NCBI RefSeq assembly: GCF_963924675.1
Contig: NC_089227.1
Location: 49,098,080-49,162,079 of the forward strand
Length of the DNA stretch: 64,000 nucleotides
Reading direction: 5' to 3'
Source: Phocoena phocoena
Lineage: Eukaryota > Chordata > Mammalia > Artiodactyla > Phocoenidae
The position numbers were made by a program, and so were the translations under genes. Positions 22,715 through 34,250 of this stretch are shown one piece after another. Numbering within the stretch: position 1 is the stretch's first letter; the number at the start of each line of letters is the position of its first letter. The notes under the pieces were generated by a model. It saw only the letters and a list, made by a program, of their open reading frames with translations. It was not told the origin of the DNA and ran no database searches.

Positions 22715-22925
22715 ATTTTTTAAGGTTTATTATGTTGGTTCTTAAATGAAGTATCCCATTTAATTCTCATAATAATTACAAGCATTATTGTTATACTCAT
22801 TTTACCTCCAGGGAACGGTGAAGCTTAGAGACTTAGAGAAAGATGATGTAACTAGAAGCAGAGGCAGGATTTAAACGTAAACAGCCTAACTACAGAACCC
22901 ACGGTCGTAGCACGCTGTCCTGTGC
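22715..22925 (-). mobile_element. MIR SINE
   Basis: Reverse MIR: CCCATTTAATTCTCATAAT, CTCATTTTACCTCC, GAAGCAGAGGCAGGATTTAAACG, then AACCCACGGTCGTAGCACG. Confidence 0.7.
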
Positions 22926-23559
22926 TACAAAAAGCAGAACATGCTTTCTCACCCAGGTCTGTTTGCTGCTCAGTCATGATTTTTCAGGGTCCCACATGGC
23001 CTTTAAAATAGTAGTTCTCAAATCTCATCTGATGACCCATGCGGATCCATGATGAGATTTCACTGTCTGGCCCCAAAATTAAAATATCAAGAGTTTGTCC
23101 TACCACTAAGTGTATTCACTTTAAAGCACTACACTTTGTTCTGAGATATATTCTTCCCTTTCTGGAGCAAAAATATCCATTCTTTTTATCTAATGATGAT
23201 AACTTATGAGAGGTTGTTAAAAATACTCTTTACTTAAAAATTATGAATTTGTCAACCCTATGCCCCTTACCTCACATTGGGGACAATAACAGAGGAGTTG
23301 TACTTATTCATAAAATTTAAAAATCAAGGCTCTCCTAATAAAAAGAAATAGAATGCTGCTAGGAAATGAAGAGTGGTACAGAAAGCAAACTGCAAAATTT
23401 CCCAAGATTAACCCTTATACTAGTAAGTAACACTTTATAGTTTTTAAAGAATTTTCAAGGAAGCAGGTTATACTTGAAAGAAATTCCTATCAGTGAATAA
23501 ATATATTTTTATGGTATAGCACTCTTAATATACAAAACACATAAGCTTTGGTTGAGTAG

Positions 23560-23640
23560 AGCACACATCGTCTAGGAAGTACTTTCACATTTAGTGTCTC
23601 ATTTGATCCCCACCCAACACTCCCTGAGGCAGTGCATACT
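23560..23640 (-). mobile_element. MIR fragment
   Basis: A short reverse fragment: TTTCACATTTAGTGTCTCATTTG, ATCCCCACCCAACACTCCCTGAGGCAG. Confidence 0.5.
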
Positions 23641-23659
23641 TTAAAGGATGCAACAGGAT

Positions 23660-23800
23660 GTACTGCTTATTAGTATTGTTTGGCCTCTCTTAGCCTCAGT
23701 TTCCTTTAAAGAAGGAATTATTTATATCTTAAAGGATTATTTCATGGATTTAACTTAAAGTAGGAAAAGTGCCAAGCATGATACAGGATAAACAGCAGTC
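23660..23800 (+). mobile_element. MIR fragment
   Basis: Forward fragment: CTTAGCCTCAGTTTCC, AAAGGATTATTTCATGG, AGTGCCAAGCATGATAC. Confidence 0.55.
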
Positions 23801-23814
23801 AGTAACTGCTATCT

Positions 23815-23960
23815 ATTTTATAATTATGATCCTCATTTTACGGAAGAGAAAACTATAACTCAGATGAAAACATAAGCTAAAGTAGCCCATTTAGTTAAGT
23901 AGTAGAGTTGGGGCTTGAGCCTAGCTCTATTCACATCCCAAAGCTTCTCTTGGTTACCCC
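23815..23960 (-). mobile_element. MIR fragment
   Basis: Reverse fragment: ATCCTCATTTTACGGAAGAG, GTAGAGTTGGGGCTTGAGCC. With the two preceding fragments it forms a MIR cluster in alternating orientation. Confidence 0.55.
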
Positions 23961-25425
23961 TCACCCACAATTTTATGTGAATCCCAAACCTTCTTTTTAC
24001 TATCGCACACCACAATTCCAGTAATGGTGAAAACCTGAGAAATCCCATTGATTTGAATATGCCTCCATCATTCTGTAGATGTATGTTTTAGATGATGCTG
24101 TCCATATGGGCACAACACATAAACTTCTTAGTAGGAAAATCAGATGAAATTAAAATGATTACTTTTATATATATATCAATCCAATAAAAATAACATTAAA
24201 ACAAATACAAGTGGGAATGGAAACTGGAAAGATCACCAGAGGATACGAAAAGTAACATCTTGTAGTGCATAAAGGAGGCAGTGCTGAAGGTCATCAGTTT
24301 AATGGGAAGATAAAATCTGAAAGTGGAGTGGACCCATGATTTTTATATCTATAAAAAAGACCTCATTGTGTGACTGGTACATACTAGCAGATATGTTTTT
24401 CTAAATTTCAGACACTGAGAGTCAGTATATTGTTTGTTTTTATTTAAATTGCCTGAAGAGCAACTTCATCTCCCTAGAATAGAGGGTGGCTTTAATTGCC
24501 AATGGAAGATTAGAAAAAGTCAGCATTTCACTGATTCCTTAGGCAAAAGCTTTGTTTTCATCATAATTCTAAAGAATAAGAAGTTTCTGTCTTTTTAAAG
24601 AGAAAGGAGAAGTATGACATATTTCAGTCCTCAGAGCAAGCAAATGAGGAAGGAAAGCCAATTCCTTTTCTTTTCTTTCTGAGGGGTTTTCTCTTAATAT
24701 AGCACACTCTAATTGAGTTCCATCTCTTGTTTTGAGCTCATTAGTGATCTGGATCTTAAGTAGCTGCTTCTAATATATTCAGACCCAAGTGTATACTGAA
24801 TACACACTGTGTTGTGAGAATAAATATCTTGAACTTAAAGAATTTAACAGTTATTAATTAAGTTTCATGTCTTCCTCTGATTTAGGGTGTAGTTTTGCAG
24901 GAGAGATCTTGTCACATGGTCTGTCAGCCACCAGACAGGGAAGATAACAAGGCTGGACCTCCAAAGGGAAGTTAAGAGTTGTCCAAGAGACAGGGACACC
25001 AGTGAGAGGATGACAAAGAGAGAGAATGTTTGAGAATCGCAATTTCTGCACTGATTACGAAAATGGCTTGAAAATATTTATATTCAAAGATCAACGTATT
25101 TCTTTAAAGATTAACTTTGCTCCATTAAAAGTTATGAGTAGAAATATTCAAAATGTTTTTTTCAAGTACCTAAGCATCTTGGCCAGAAACTCTCCACCAC
25201 ACCTAAAAGTGAGAAGGTGAAGGAGTCACAGCATTTAGCTTTGGGCCTTGCAGATTTATTTCAGGTAATAAAAAACATTTTAGATGAAATAATCGACTTG
25301 ACTTATAATACCAATAAATCATTTTGCTAGGCCACAAAAGAGCAAAGGCCTTGGTACATAACCCATCAGAGTGTGGAAGGTATTTCTTTTCATTTGTTTG
25401 TTTCTATTCTCATCACTGTTTTTAA
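23961..25425. other. non-genic, unique AT-rich sequence
   Basis: Nothing recognised as exon, RNA gene or repeat. Confidence 0.45.
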
Positions 25426-25426
25426 A

Positions 25427-25545
25427 CTTTTTTTTTTTTTTTTTTGTAGTGAGAGTTCTGACAATCCACTTTATTAGCAAATTTCAAGTATACAAGTGTA
25501 CAAGACAGTATTTTTAAACTGTAGCCACCATGCTGTATGCTGGAA
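25427..25545 (-). mobile_element. L1 3'-UTR fragment (L1MA/L1MB age)
   Basis: An 18-19 T stretch is followed by GTAGTGAGAGTTCTGACA and TTAGCAAATTTCAAGTATAC, then GTAGCCACCATGCTGTATG. This is the reversed 3' UTR of a mid-age L1. Confidence 0.7.
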
Positions 25546-25875
25546 GGCTCTTCTTAATAGACAAGCTATAGAAAACCAGATCAGCCCAATTGTGCTGGAC
25601 AGCAATCATAAGAAATGATTTGTTGTCTTGGAGGGGGTGGGTAAGGGAACAGAAAAGTTTTAGATTAGTGTGTGAGACTCTTGCTAAGAGGTACTGCAGA
25701 AACTTGCCTACCCATTTTTAAAGTTACCATTTGCTACCAGTCTTACCATATTTTCTCAAATAATTTTCTCAACTACTCTTTTATATTCATGACATGGAAG
25801 TTGATGCTAGGGACAAGGATTTTATTAGTTATGTTTTTTAACCTCCCATGTTCTCTCCTTACTGCACTGAAGTGT

Positions 25876-26045
25876 TAGTTCTCACACTTCAGCCAGCAAC
25901 AGAATCATTTGGAGGGCTTATTAAAACAGATTTCTGACCCCACCCCAGGGTTTCTGATTCAGTCTAAGGTGGGGCTCAATCATTTGCATTTCTATTAAGT
26001 TCCCAGGTGATGCTGATGCTAATGGTCAAGCTATCAAGCTCACAA
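25876..26045 (-). mobile_element. MER5A-like hAT-Charlie MITE
   Basis: Reverse copy: GTTAGTTCTCACACTTCAGC, GGAGGGCTTATTAAAACAG, CCCCACCCCAGGGTTTCTGATTCAG, TTCCCAGGTGATGCTGATGCT. Close to full length. Confidence 0.8.
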
Positions 26046-26880
26046 ATACCTCCCAGGTATCCATTCAACACGCTCTCTTCCCTAGCCCTTCCATAGTTCA
26101 AGGGTTTTCAGTTTGACTACTTCGTGCCCAATACCATCTTGCCTTATATTTGCCCCAGCATTTTCTTGGCCACTGTCAACAGAGAACCAACGATAATGTG
26201 ATTGCATTTTAAGTGAAGGATTCCAGATGCTATACTTCCTCACTGCCCATGTTTCTAATGTTTTCTTTCCTTCCAATACTTCCAGTACTTTCCAGTATTT
26301 CTAAATTCATATCAAAAAGAGCTGGGTGAATAGGAAGAATGGGTTTTTTTTCATTTATTTTTCTTTATTCCAGTTAAGTGTTGATTAATATAATGAAAAG
26401 AATTGCCTTTATTTAAAAGATAACAAGATGTGAAATCTGCTCTCCCCTCTCAACATCTCTACTGAGTCTGAGAGATACAGAAAAAAACTGAAGCTCTATT
26501 TATTTTAAATGACATTCTTCTAGCCCACTAAAGGTGAAAGTTCCAGGAAGTAGCCATTTTTTCTTCCTAAAACAAATGGCAGAATAAATAATGTCCTTTA
26601 AATAGTACAAATAAATAAACAGTTGTCAGACCTTGGTATATAAAGAAATAAAGATCCCTACCAATGTGACAGCTTTTAAAACTACTACTGCTGTTATGAT
26701 AATTATATGAAAGGCAGAAATTGCTTTATTTCTCTCTAAAAACTGGATATAGGGCATTAGTTACAAGGGTGTTTTTATTTTTGCTTTATGTTGTTTTCTA
26801 TATTTGTTTAACAATAAAAAAATTTTAAGAAAAAGAAAAAATATGGATGTAAAAGAGACTGCTAGATTTAAGTTTGTTTA
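26046..26880. other. non-genic stretch
   Basis: No exon or repeat family recognised. AT-rich. Confidence 0.4.
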
Positions 26881-26884
26881 TTCA

Positions 26885-27030
26885 AGCCACATTATTGAGT
26901 GCCTACTCTGGACTAGGCATTGCTTTAGGCAATTGAAATACAGCAATAAAAGACAGACAAGGCCATGCTTCCCGGGAAGCGTTCTAATGCAGAAGATAGG
27001 TGATAAACAAATAATATAACCAAAAGATTA
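26885..27030 (-). mobile_element. L2 3'-end fragment
   Basis: Reverse L2: ATTGAGTGCCTACTCTGGAC, TAGGCATTGCTTTAGGC, AATACAGCAATAAAAGACAG, GATAGGTGATAAACAAATAA. Confidence 0.75.
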
Positions 27031-27059
27031 AAAGGAGTCAGGGTCTCACCTTATCATAG

Positions 27060-28490
27060 GTCAAAATATGCCATGAAATTGAAATAGCTAAAATACCATG
27101 GTATTGACACAGAAAAAGATAAATAGATGAATGGAACTAAATAAAGAGGCCAGAAACACCTTGGAATTTAGCAGATGATAGCATTAGCATTTCAAATCAG
27201 TGGTGAAATGATGAGAAATTCAAAATGCATGTCTGCACTGTACCATACTCGTAAACAAATACTGTTGTATTTCAGGTCTAAGTGTAAAAATTAAAAGTGT
27301 AAATGTACTAGAAGGAATAGAAGAGAATATATTTGTTACAATCTAGGTGTTGTAATTCTAAGCTTAATACAAAACCCCAAAGCCCCCCAAAAAGGTGGAG
27401 AAATGAAAGATTTGACTATGTATAAATGGAGAATTTCTATAAAGTAATCATTTCTGAAAATAAAATTATAAGTCAACCAACAACATGAAAAAAGTATTTG
27501 TAACATATAGAATAATGTTTATTGAACACATACTCTATACCAAGCATCATCCTAAAAGTTAACAAACATTGTGTTATTTTTAAGACTCAAAAAAATCCTA
27601 CCAGGTATGTAGTTTTATTATCGTCATTTCTTATCTAAACAGTCTGAGGATTGGAGACTTAAGTAAAATGTCAAGTCATCTAGCAAGAAACAGGCAAAAC
27701 TGGGATTTAAACTCAGATCTCTCTGACTCCAGAGTTTAAGTTACTAAACACTGAAATACAAAGAGCTCCTACAAATACAAAAGAAAAAAAATAGTCCAAT
27801 TTTTAAAAAATGAGTAAAGATTATAAATCCATGGAAGATGAACCACATGACCAAGGTCATTATAATAAGGCATTTAGCCTCACTAACAATCAAGGAAAAG
27901 CAGGTGATTTAGTATTACTAAATTACAAAATTACAAATGCTGATATGCTTTGGCCTAGCATTTCTATTTATTATCTACCCTAGAGAAATGAGGGTCTTTC
28001 TGTATATATCCTTCAGTATCTCTATAATATTCCTTGCAATATTATTTGTAATTCTTCAAAGATGGAGAATCACTCCCTAAACACCAATCAATAGGGGAAT
28101 AGTTAAATGTCTTATGACATACCTGTGTTGTGCAATACAAAAAGCCATTAGAACAGAATGAAGTAGATCTGTATGTACTGGCATGGAAAAACGTTCGTAT
28201 ACTAAGAGAAAAGAAAGTTTCAGGGGAATATATTTAGATAGATAAGTAGATCCTGTTTTGTAAAATTGTATGTTCTACACACATCTTTGTGCACATGAAA
28301 ATATCTAGAATGGTAAACCTCAAATTGTTAATGGTTTCCACTTTTGAGCAGTTGTATTGGAGAAGTGGGATGAATATGAAGGAGAACTTTAACTTATATA
28401 ATATAAAATAAAGTAAAAAAAGTTCCCTTCAGTTTAGGTTTAGTGATTAAAAATATGTATTTTGTTAAAAGCAATAAGAAAAAAATGCAG
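27060..28490 (+). mobile_element. old L1M element, ORF2 and 3' region, decayed
   Basis: Several L1 landmarks occur in the correct order: the GACACAGAAAAAGATAAATAG region of ORF2, AAAGAGCTCCTACAAATACA, AATCAATAGGGGAATAGTTAAA, AAGCCATTAGAACAGAATGAAG, TAGATCTGTATGTACTGGCATGG, then TTAATGGTTTCC near the 3' end. Many stops and indels leave no open frame. A MIR-like segment at 27515-27745 interrupts it. Confidence 0.7.
27515..27745 (-). mobile_element. MIR SINE inside the L1M
   Basis: Reverse MIR: TTTATTGAACACATACTCTATACC, AAATCCTACCAGGTATGTAG, GGGATTTAAACTCAGATC. L1 sequence resumes after about 27765. Confidence 0.75.
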
Positions 28491-28499
28491 TGGCAAATA

Positions 28500-29060
28500 T
28501 TTTAAAAACAAATTTTAATTAAAAACTAGAGAACATATTGAAGATATCCATGTCAAACAGCATACACCATTTTTTCCTGAACACAATCTGTGAATGCAAG
28601 GAAAATGCCCATGTTCATTTCTGAACTGTTTGCAGGATGTAGTATTTGGTTAAGGTAAGCCACGCAGGGTGAAATATCTGTTCCAAGCATTTGGCCATCT
28701 GAGTTACTCACCTCTGTATTAACAGATTAATTTTATTCTTGTCGCAGTTGGTGAAAAGGACCTCAGCGGATATGGGATATTTTAATTAGATTTAAAATTG
28801 AGCAGAAATATTCATTCATAAATGTGATAAACCTCCTCTGTCTACCAATCAAAAGATGTGATTTCAGATGAGATTTAGCTTGATGTTTCTATCTGTTTTA
28901 ATAAACCTACAATAAGCTCAGTGCTGTTGCTTGACCTGTTTCACTTTGATATAGTCATTAACCTGCATCAATAAACTGTTTAACAAGTTTTGAATTCAAT
29001 GTGTCCCCTTTGATAAATGTCTATCCCTTCAAAATAACTTGAAAGGAGACATCACTCTAA
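28500..29060. promoter_or_regulatory. candidate conserved noncoding element
   Basis: About 560 bases of unique sequence with no repeat signature sit between an old L1 and later repeats. The stretch is rich in homeodomain-type TAAT cores (TTTAATTAGATTTAAAATT, ATTAACAGATTAATTTTA) and has intact-looking, non-simple sequence. This is a guess from texture; conservation was not measured. Confidence 0.25.
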
Positions 29061-29392
29061 ACGCTTGCATTTAATCTGCTCTGCAAGTGATTTTTTGCTG
29101 TTTAGACCACTGTCATATTTATTTGGGGCTACCAGCCTTAGTCCCATCCCAGCTTTTCCAAATGATGACCCCAGGAGTATGCAGGCCTGTCATTTCTTCT
29201 TCACAACCAGTTTGAGAATAATGAGCAAATCTTTCTCTAGCCCACGCATAGCCCCTAAGGGCCCTGAGTTAACTGTGCCTGCACTGCTCTGGAGCACAGA
29301 GGGCATGGGGCATTGCTGGAGCCTGATCAAAACAAAATCCCCTCTGACTATCAAGTTCCTGACCTTCTATTCATCTAGAAGTTTCTCCAGCA

Positions 29393-29432
29393 ATTGACGC
29401 TTGAATAGTAGTATTGACGCTTGAATAGTAGT
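29393..29432 (+). repeat. exact 20-bp tandem duplication
   Basis: ATTGACGCTTGAATAGTAGT occurs twice back to back with no mismatch, implying a recent duplication. Confidence 0.97.
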
Positions 29433-29547
29433 TCTGTTTGACATTCTCTGTCATCTGGGTGGGACCTGCCTGCATTGAAGTTCCCACTGGCCCTTGGACC
29501 CTAGGGAGATGGGACCTGGCAGTTATCTCATAACCACAAGGACCCTC

Positions 29548-29785
29548 AGTGTAGTAGTTAAGTACAGAGACTCTGGAGTCAGAGATTCTAAGATCAGGTC
29601 CTGGCCTTGCTGGTTACTGGCAACATGGCCTGGGGCAAACAATTTAACCTTGCAATGCCTCATTTTTCTCATCCATTCAAGAGGAATATTAGTTCCTACC
29701 CATCAGAGTTATTGTGTCAATAAAGATTGAATGAGTAAGGCTCTTGGCACAGTACCTGGTACAGAATAAGTGCTCAAATATTAAT
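29548..29785 (+). mobile_element. MIR SINE
   Basis: Near full-length forward MIR: AGTTAAGTACAGAGACTCTGG, GGCCTTGCTGGTTACTGG, GGGGCAAACAATTTAACC, CACAGTACCTGGTACAGAATAAG. Confidence 0.85.
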
Positions 29786-30870
29786 CACATTATGTCCTTT
29801 ATAAAATGACATGTACTTATGTATGGCCTGGCAGTTGGACCCTCCACTATCTCTGACTTCAGAATTCTGCATTTATCTTATCTCTGCAGCTGAGACGTCC
29901 CTTTGAAACATAGTGCTTAGAAATAGACTAGAAATAGCCTGCTGCTACTTGGTTGTAAACTTTCTGCTCTTCCCAACAGACTATTGCTGGACTCTGTATC
30001 CTTATAGTTTTCCTAGGTCCCTCATTCCCTCTAGGTTTAGCTATCTTGTTCTAAGAAAAGGCTGGTAATAAATATCAATCCCTTTTCCGAAACAAATTAT
30101 GACAGGGTCATCTTTAATTTAGGTCACTTGTGCTGTCTAACTTCTGTCTCCTTTGATCTCTTTGCATGTAGATTTCCTTTCTTTCAGGAAAGTTTGCATT
30201 TCTAAGATGGTTCTTAATCTGTAAGGAATAGGAAAAATCTCTTCTAGCAAGTGTTGAAAACTTTCTTGCTGACTGCTAAAAAATGAAATATCATGAAAAA
30301 TAAATACATACACTGTCAAACAGATGACTTATAATAGAAATGGTACCTCTAACAAAGCACATTTTATATACCAATTTTCATGATGGTTATTAATAATGCA
30401 CATCTCTTCATATGAAAAACTAAACAGATAAAACCAAAATCTTGTGGCAATTTACAAAGGCCACCATGAAAATATCACACTGAAGCAAAAAGTGGAGTGG
30501 ATGTGTCAATCTGAGGTTTATCCATTGATCATGACAGGTTTCACAGTTAAAGTTTAAATTCTAATGTCTTGAACAAATTAACAAAAGCAGAAATGGCAAA
30601 TAAGTTTCTTCTCACTTGTCTACTCCAGAGCCCTGTGTTGAGAAGGATGCTGACATCACATCTAGGCACAGCAGCATTGGGTGCCATGCTAGAAGATTAA
30701 TATCTGTCATGGCTACAGGAGTGGGAAGTCATGGGATTTGTACCACGTAGTCGCCATCCCTGCTCGTTTTGGGATTACACATACATTCCCGTTGTGTAGT
30801 CAAAGTAGGGTGTGTATTTTGTAGAAAGGGAGAGTGCACCGACACTTGAGGAGGGGGGCATGCAGGGATT
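29786..30870. other. non-genic, nothing recognised
   Basis: AT-rich unique sequence without a supported exon, RNA or repeat. Confidence 0.45.
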
Positions 30871-30874
30871 ATTT

Positions 30875-31095
30875 TGAACCAGGCACTGTATCAGAGCACA
30901 TGCACTCACTCAGTGAATCACTATAATAACACCAAAAAGTACGTACTATTATTAACCACACTTTACAAATGGGCAGATTGAGGTACAGAAAAACATCAGT
31001 AACTGCCCAAGGTGATACAGCTAATAATGAGTAAAGCCCATTGGCAGAGCTGTCAGGAAGTCTGGTTCCACACTCTGCGTCCTTACCACTGTACT
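30875..31095 (-). mobile_element. MIR SINE
   Basis: Reverse MIR: GAACCAGGCACTGTATCAG, TTTACAAATGGGCAGATTGAGG, ACTGCCCAAGGTGATACAGC, CCACACTCTGCGTCCTTACC. Confidence 0.82.
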
Positions 31096-31099
31096 AATA

Positions 31100-32220
31100 T
31101 GCCTCCAAAGTTTTTTGTGCAGAAAACAATAGAGAGTAAATGTTCATGAATATCTTTCTACAGCATGAATTTTGTAAACCTAGAACTATGGAATCTTAGT
31201 GTGAGAAGGGATCTTGCTGGTTATCTGGACCAAACTTCCACCTGTTAAAGGATCCAGTCCCTAATACCCAGTCCCATCTTAGTATCTCCAGGTTCTCACC
31301 TTATTGAACAGCTCTGAAAACTCTTTGATATATACCTTCCCTATGAGTCACACCTTTGATCCTACATGTGTCCTTTATGGAGCGAACAAACCATTCTATA
31401 CCCTCTTCCACAAGATGGCAACATTTTGTCAGTGAAGTCTTAACCACCATGGCTGAAATTTGATAAGCAAGGAGGCAGCAGATTTTAAAAACAATCCATA
31501 GTTGAGTGAAAGACCATTTTCTCTTAAAACTTTCCCCTTCTAAACCAACCCTGTGCATTTGAAAGAAGAAGGTGGTTAGGGGTTCATATTCCCATTCGCT
31601 AGCTAAAAATGATATATACTTTTGCCATTATCATAGAAAGAGATTCCCTGTTTATCCCGCCCAATGAGGAAGAACTGCTTTGTTTTTTTCCCAAGGGTTG
31701 TCAGACATATTCTACTGAAGATGGTCCACCATGTCTAATGGGCAAAAGTAATCCCTTTTTTATGGGGGCAGGTACTACTTAGAGAAGAGGGAAGCTCTAC
31801 TTGAGCATTTCTTCTTATGATGTCCCTCAATTGCTTGTTGCTTGAGATTCATAAATTCTCTTTGATATAATAATCTATAAATGGGCTACACTTCATATAT
31901 GAAGATAGTGCTAATCATCAAAGATTAACTTTGAAATTAATCTAGTTATGTCCTCCAGAGAGGATAGAAGTAGACCAAAGAGAGATAATTACAGAGATGT
32001 GGTTTAATATAAAAGTTTAATATCAAACCTGATTCACCCATACTTCAGGTCATGGAAATGACTTTCTAAAGATGGGGCTGAATAAAATATGGACAATCAA
32101 TTAATTCACAAAGGTCAAGCTTTGACCTTGGTTTAGTTGAAGTCATGTGCATATATGCCCATCAATATGCATACCAGTGGAGCTGAATCTTATTTTTTAC
32201 ATTATTTTTAAAGTTTTGAA
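31100..32220. other. non-genic stretch with one unnamed old repeat
   Basis: About 31180-31290 (GGAATCTTAGTGTGAGAAGG...) looks like an ancient interspersed repeat I cannot name. The remainder is unremarkable. Confidence 0.4.
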
Positions 32221-32224
32221 ACAG

Positions 32225-32305
32225 TGCAGTCTTGGAAAGGGCATAACATAAACAGTCAGAACACCTGGGTTCCAGCTCTAGCTCTGCAGAAGGTTTTGTG
32301 ACTTT
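32225..32305 (+). mobile_element. MIR fragment
   Basis: Forward 5'-half words: GGCATAACATAAACAGTCAG, ACACCTGGGTTCCAGCTC, TAGCTCTGCAG. Confidence 0.6.
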
Positions 32306-32314
32306 TTTTGAGAT

Positions 32315-32520
32315 TATATTTTACTAAGCACCAGTTAGTCTTTGAGAAATCGAGCTGGGTATTTTATTTTAATATTTATTTAATCTTCATAGCCACTTTC
32401 TAAGTTAGATCATACATTTTCCTTGTACAGATGAAGAACTTAAAACTCTGAGAAGCTAATTAACAATGGCCAAGATCACTTAGCTGGTAAATGACAAAGC
32501 TAGGGTTTGATACAACCTTT
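32315..32520 (-). mobile_element. MIR SINE
   Basis: Reverse MIR: TACTAAGCACCAG, TTTAATCTTCATAGCCACTTTC, GATCACTTAGCTGGTAAATG, GCTAGGGTTTGATAC. It is back to back with the preceding fragment. Confidence 0.68.
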
Positions 32521-33560
32521 TCTCTGCCTTAAACTGTTTCCATCACTTAACCTCCTGAGTTTGTTTACTTCTTTGTAGAAGTGAGGTCTACCTGCTCTCC
32601 ATGTACTTTGAACTTTGACATTCTTTGACTTTGGTATAAATATTTAAATGTAATGTCCTGTTCTATTATTATAATAATAATATTATTATTTTCCATTTCA
32701 CTGCTGGCCAGGCTTTTTCTTAATTTGAATTATCTGTATTGAACATTTATTTCAGTTGGATTTACCAAATTATGTAATTTCTACTTGGGTTGGCTTCATA
32801 CATCATGATTTAGTCTTACATGTGTTATATCTGTAAAGTTAAATATTACATAATTTGAGTCTTACAGTTCGAAGTTACAGGTTCCCCTTGTTGAAAGTAG
32901 ACGTACTGGCACGTTCTGTCCACTCCATCCAGAAGATGCCCCCCACAAGGATGGTCCTCTTGTTTGTTTTCTCAAAGGGTAGGGGGATAAAAGCCCCTAC
33001 GACCTTTTGCCAAACTCCTCTTCACTTTTGCTGTCACTTTTGGCCTGGTGCCTAAAAGTAACATTGTTATTCTCTATGTGGGAATGGACTCTAATGTAGC
33101 TGGCACCTAAAAACCTGTTGAAGGAATTTGTTGTGCCGTTGTTTTTATTGCTGGAACATTAAGGGATTGATTCTGAGCATATGAATCATGTTGGCAAATA
33201 GCCTTCCATAATAAGTGGAGAAATAGCTTATTGCCAAACGGGGTGGAAAAGTTTGCCTGCATGTATCCCAGAGCTTTATTCCTACCAAATGCTGTACGTA
33301 GGAAGCCTTGCTCTTGAAATACACTATTCGAGTTCCTGAGCGCATTTCTTGGGAGTTGACAAGTCGTCCAGTAGGTGGCAGAGTGCTAACACTCTGTTAA
33401 TGGCTTTTCCTGTTAAAAGGAATTTTCTTAAACTTGGATGAAAAAACAGTCTCAGGAAGGACTTGCTTTATATGTATGTTGTTAGAGTATATTTACTTCA
33501 TTTCAAGCATATTTGTTTCAGTTTTGGAAATAATTCCAAAATTAAATAATTTTTGAGCTT
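32521..33560. other. non-genic, unique sequence
   Basis: No exon or repeat recognised. Contains short (TAA)n-like runs near 32670. Confidence 0.4.
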
Positions 33561-33564
33561 TTAT

Positions 33565-34250
33565 ATCTTGTTTGCGTGTTTGTTCGTTAACATTATACTC
33601 AGTCATTATGCCTCCTTCCTCCATATATTTATATTTTACACTTCCAATTATTTTTTTCCTAGAAATAAGTAGAAGCAGGTATAGATTGAAAGTGGGTTTT
33701 TGAATATTTCAAGTACGTGTTTTGTCATCTTTAATCCATCCAATTACGGTATTTGTTTAATACACTTCCAGTTGCTCCAGTCCCCACGTCTCATTTTCTT
33801 GCGCACACGCGCATGTGTGTGTTTAGCGCAAATGAAAATTCTTGGTTACAGTAAATGTAAATTCTAAAGATATTAAAATCTGCCAATCTTGATCAAATGG
33901 ACAAACTTCTCCACTAACTTCTCTTTAAAGAGGAAATAAAACCATACACTGTATACACTATGTAGTATACACTGTTTAATCGAGTCATTATTTTGAGAAA
34001 CAAAGCTGATCAAATGTTCTTACTGGGAAAAATAATAAAGACTCCACCTCACATTTTGACATATTGTTGTATTTAGCTAAAGTGCAGCAAATGATGAACT
34101 CTATCATTGTGTTCTGAAGCAAATCGTCACGTTTAATTATGTTGCCAGTCAGATTCCTCCAGAAGATAAGATTTTTAGTGATTAAAACTGAATTGCCTAT
34201 TTGCACTGTTTAAAGCACTGCTCCCTCAGCAGCATACGGTGGTTTGGGAT
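33565..34250. promoter_or_regulatory. candidate conserved noncoding element
   Basis: Unique sequence free of recognisable repeats, including the alternating purine-pyrimidine segment at 33801-33822 and a run of complex sequence through 34250. Assignment rests on texture only. Confidence 0.2.
33801..33822. repeat. alternating purine-pyrimidine, Z-DNA-prone segment
   Basis: Twenty-two bases alternate strictly between purine and pyrimidine. They include GCGC twice and a GTGTGTGT run, with three CpGs outside any CpG island. Confidence 0.8.
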
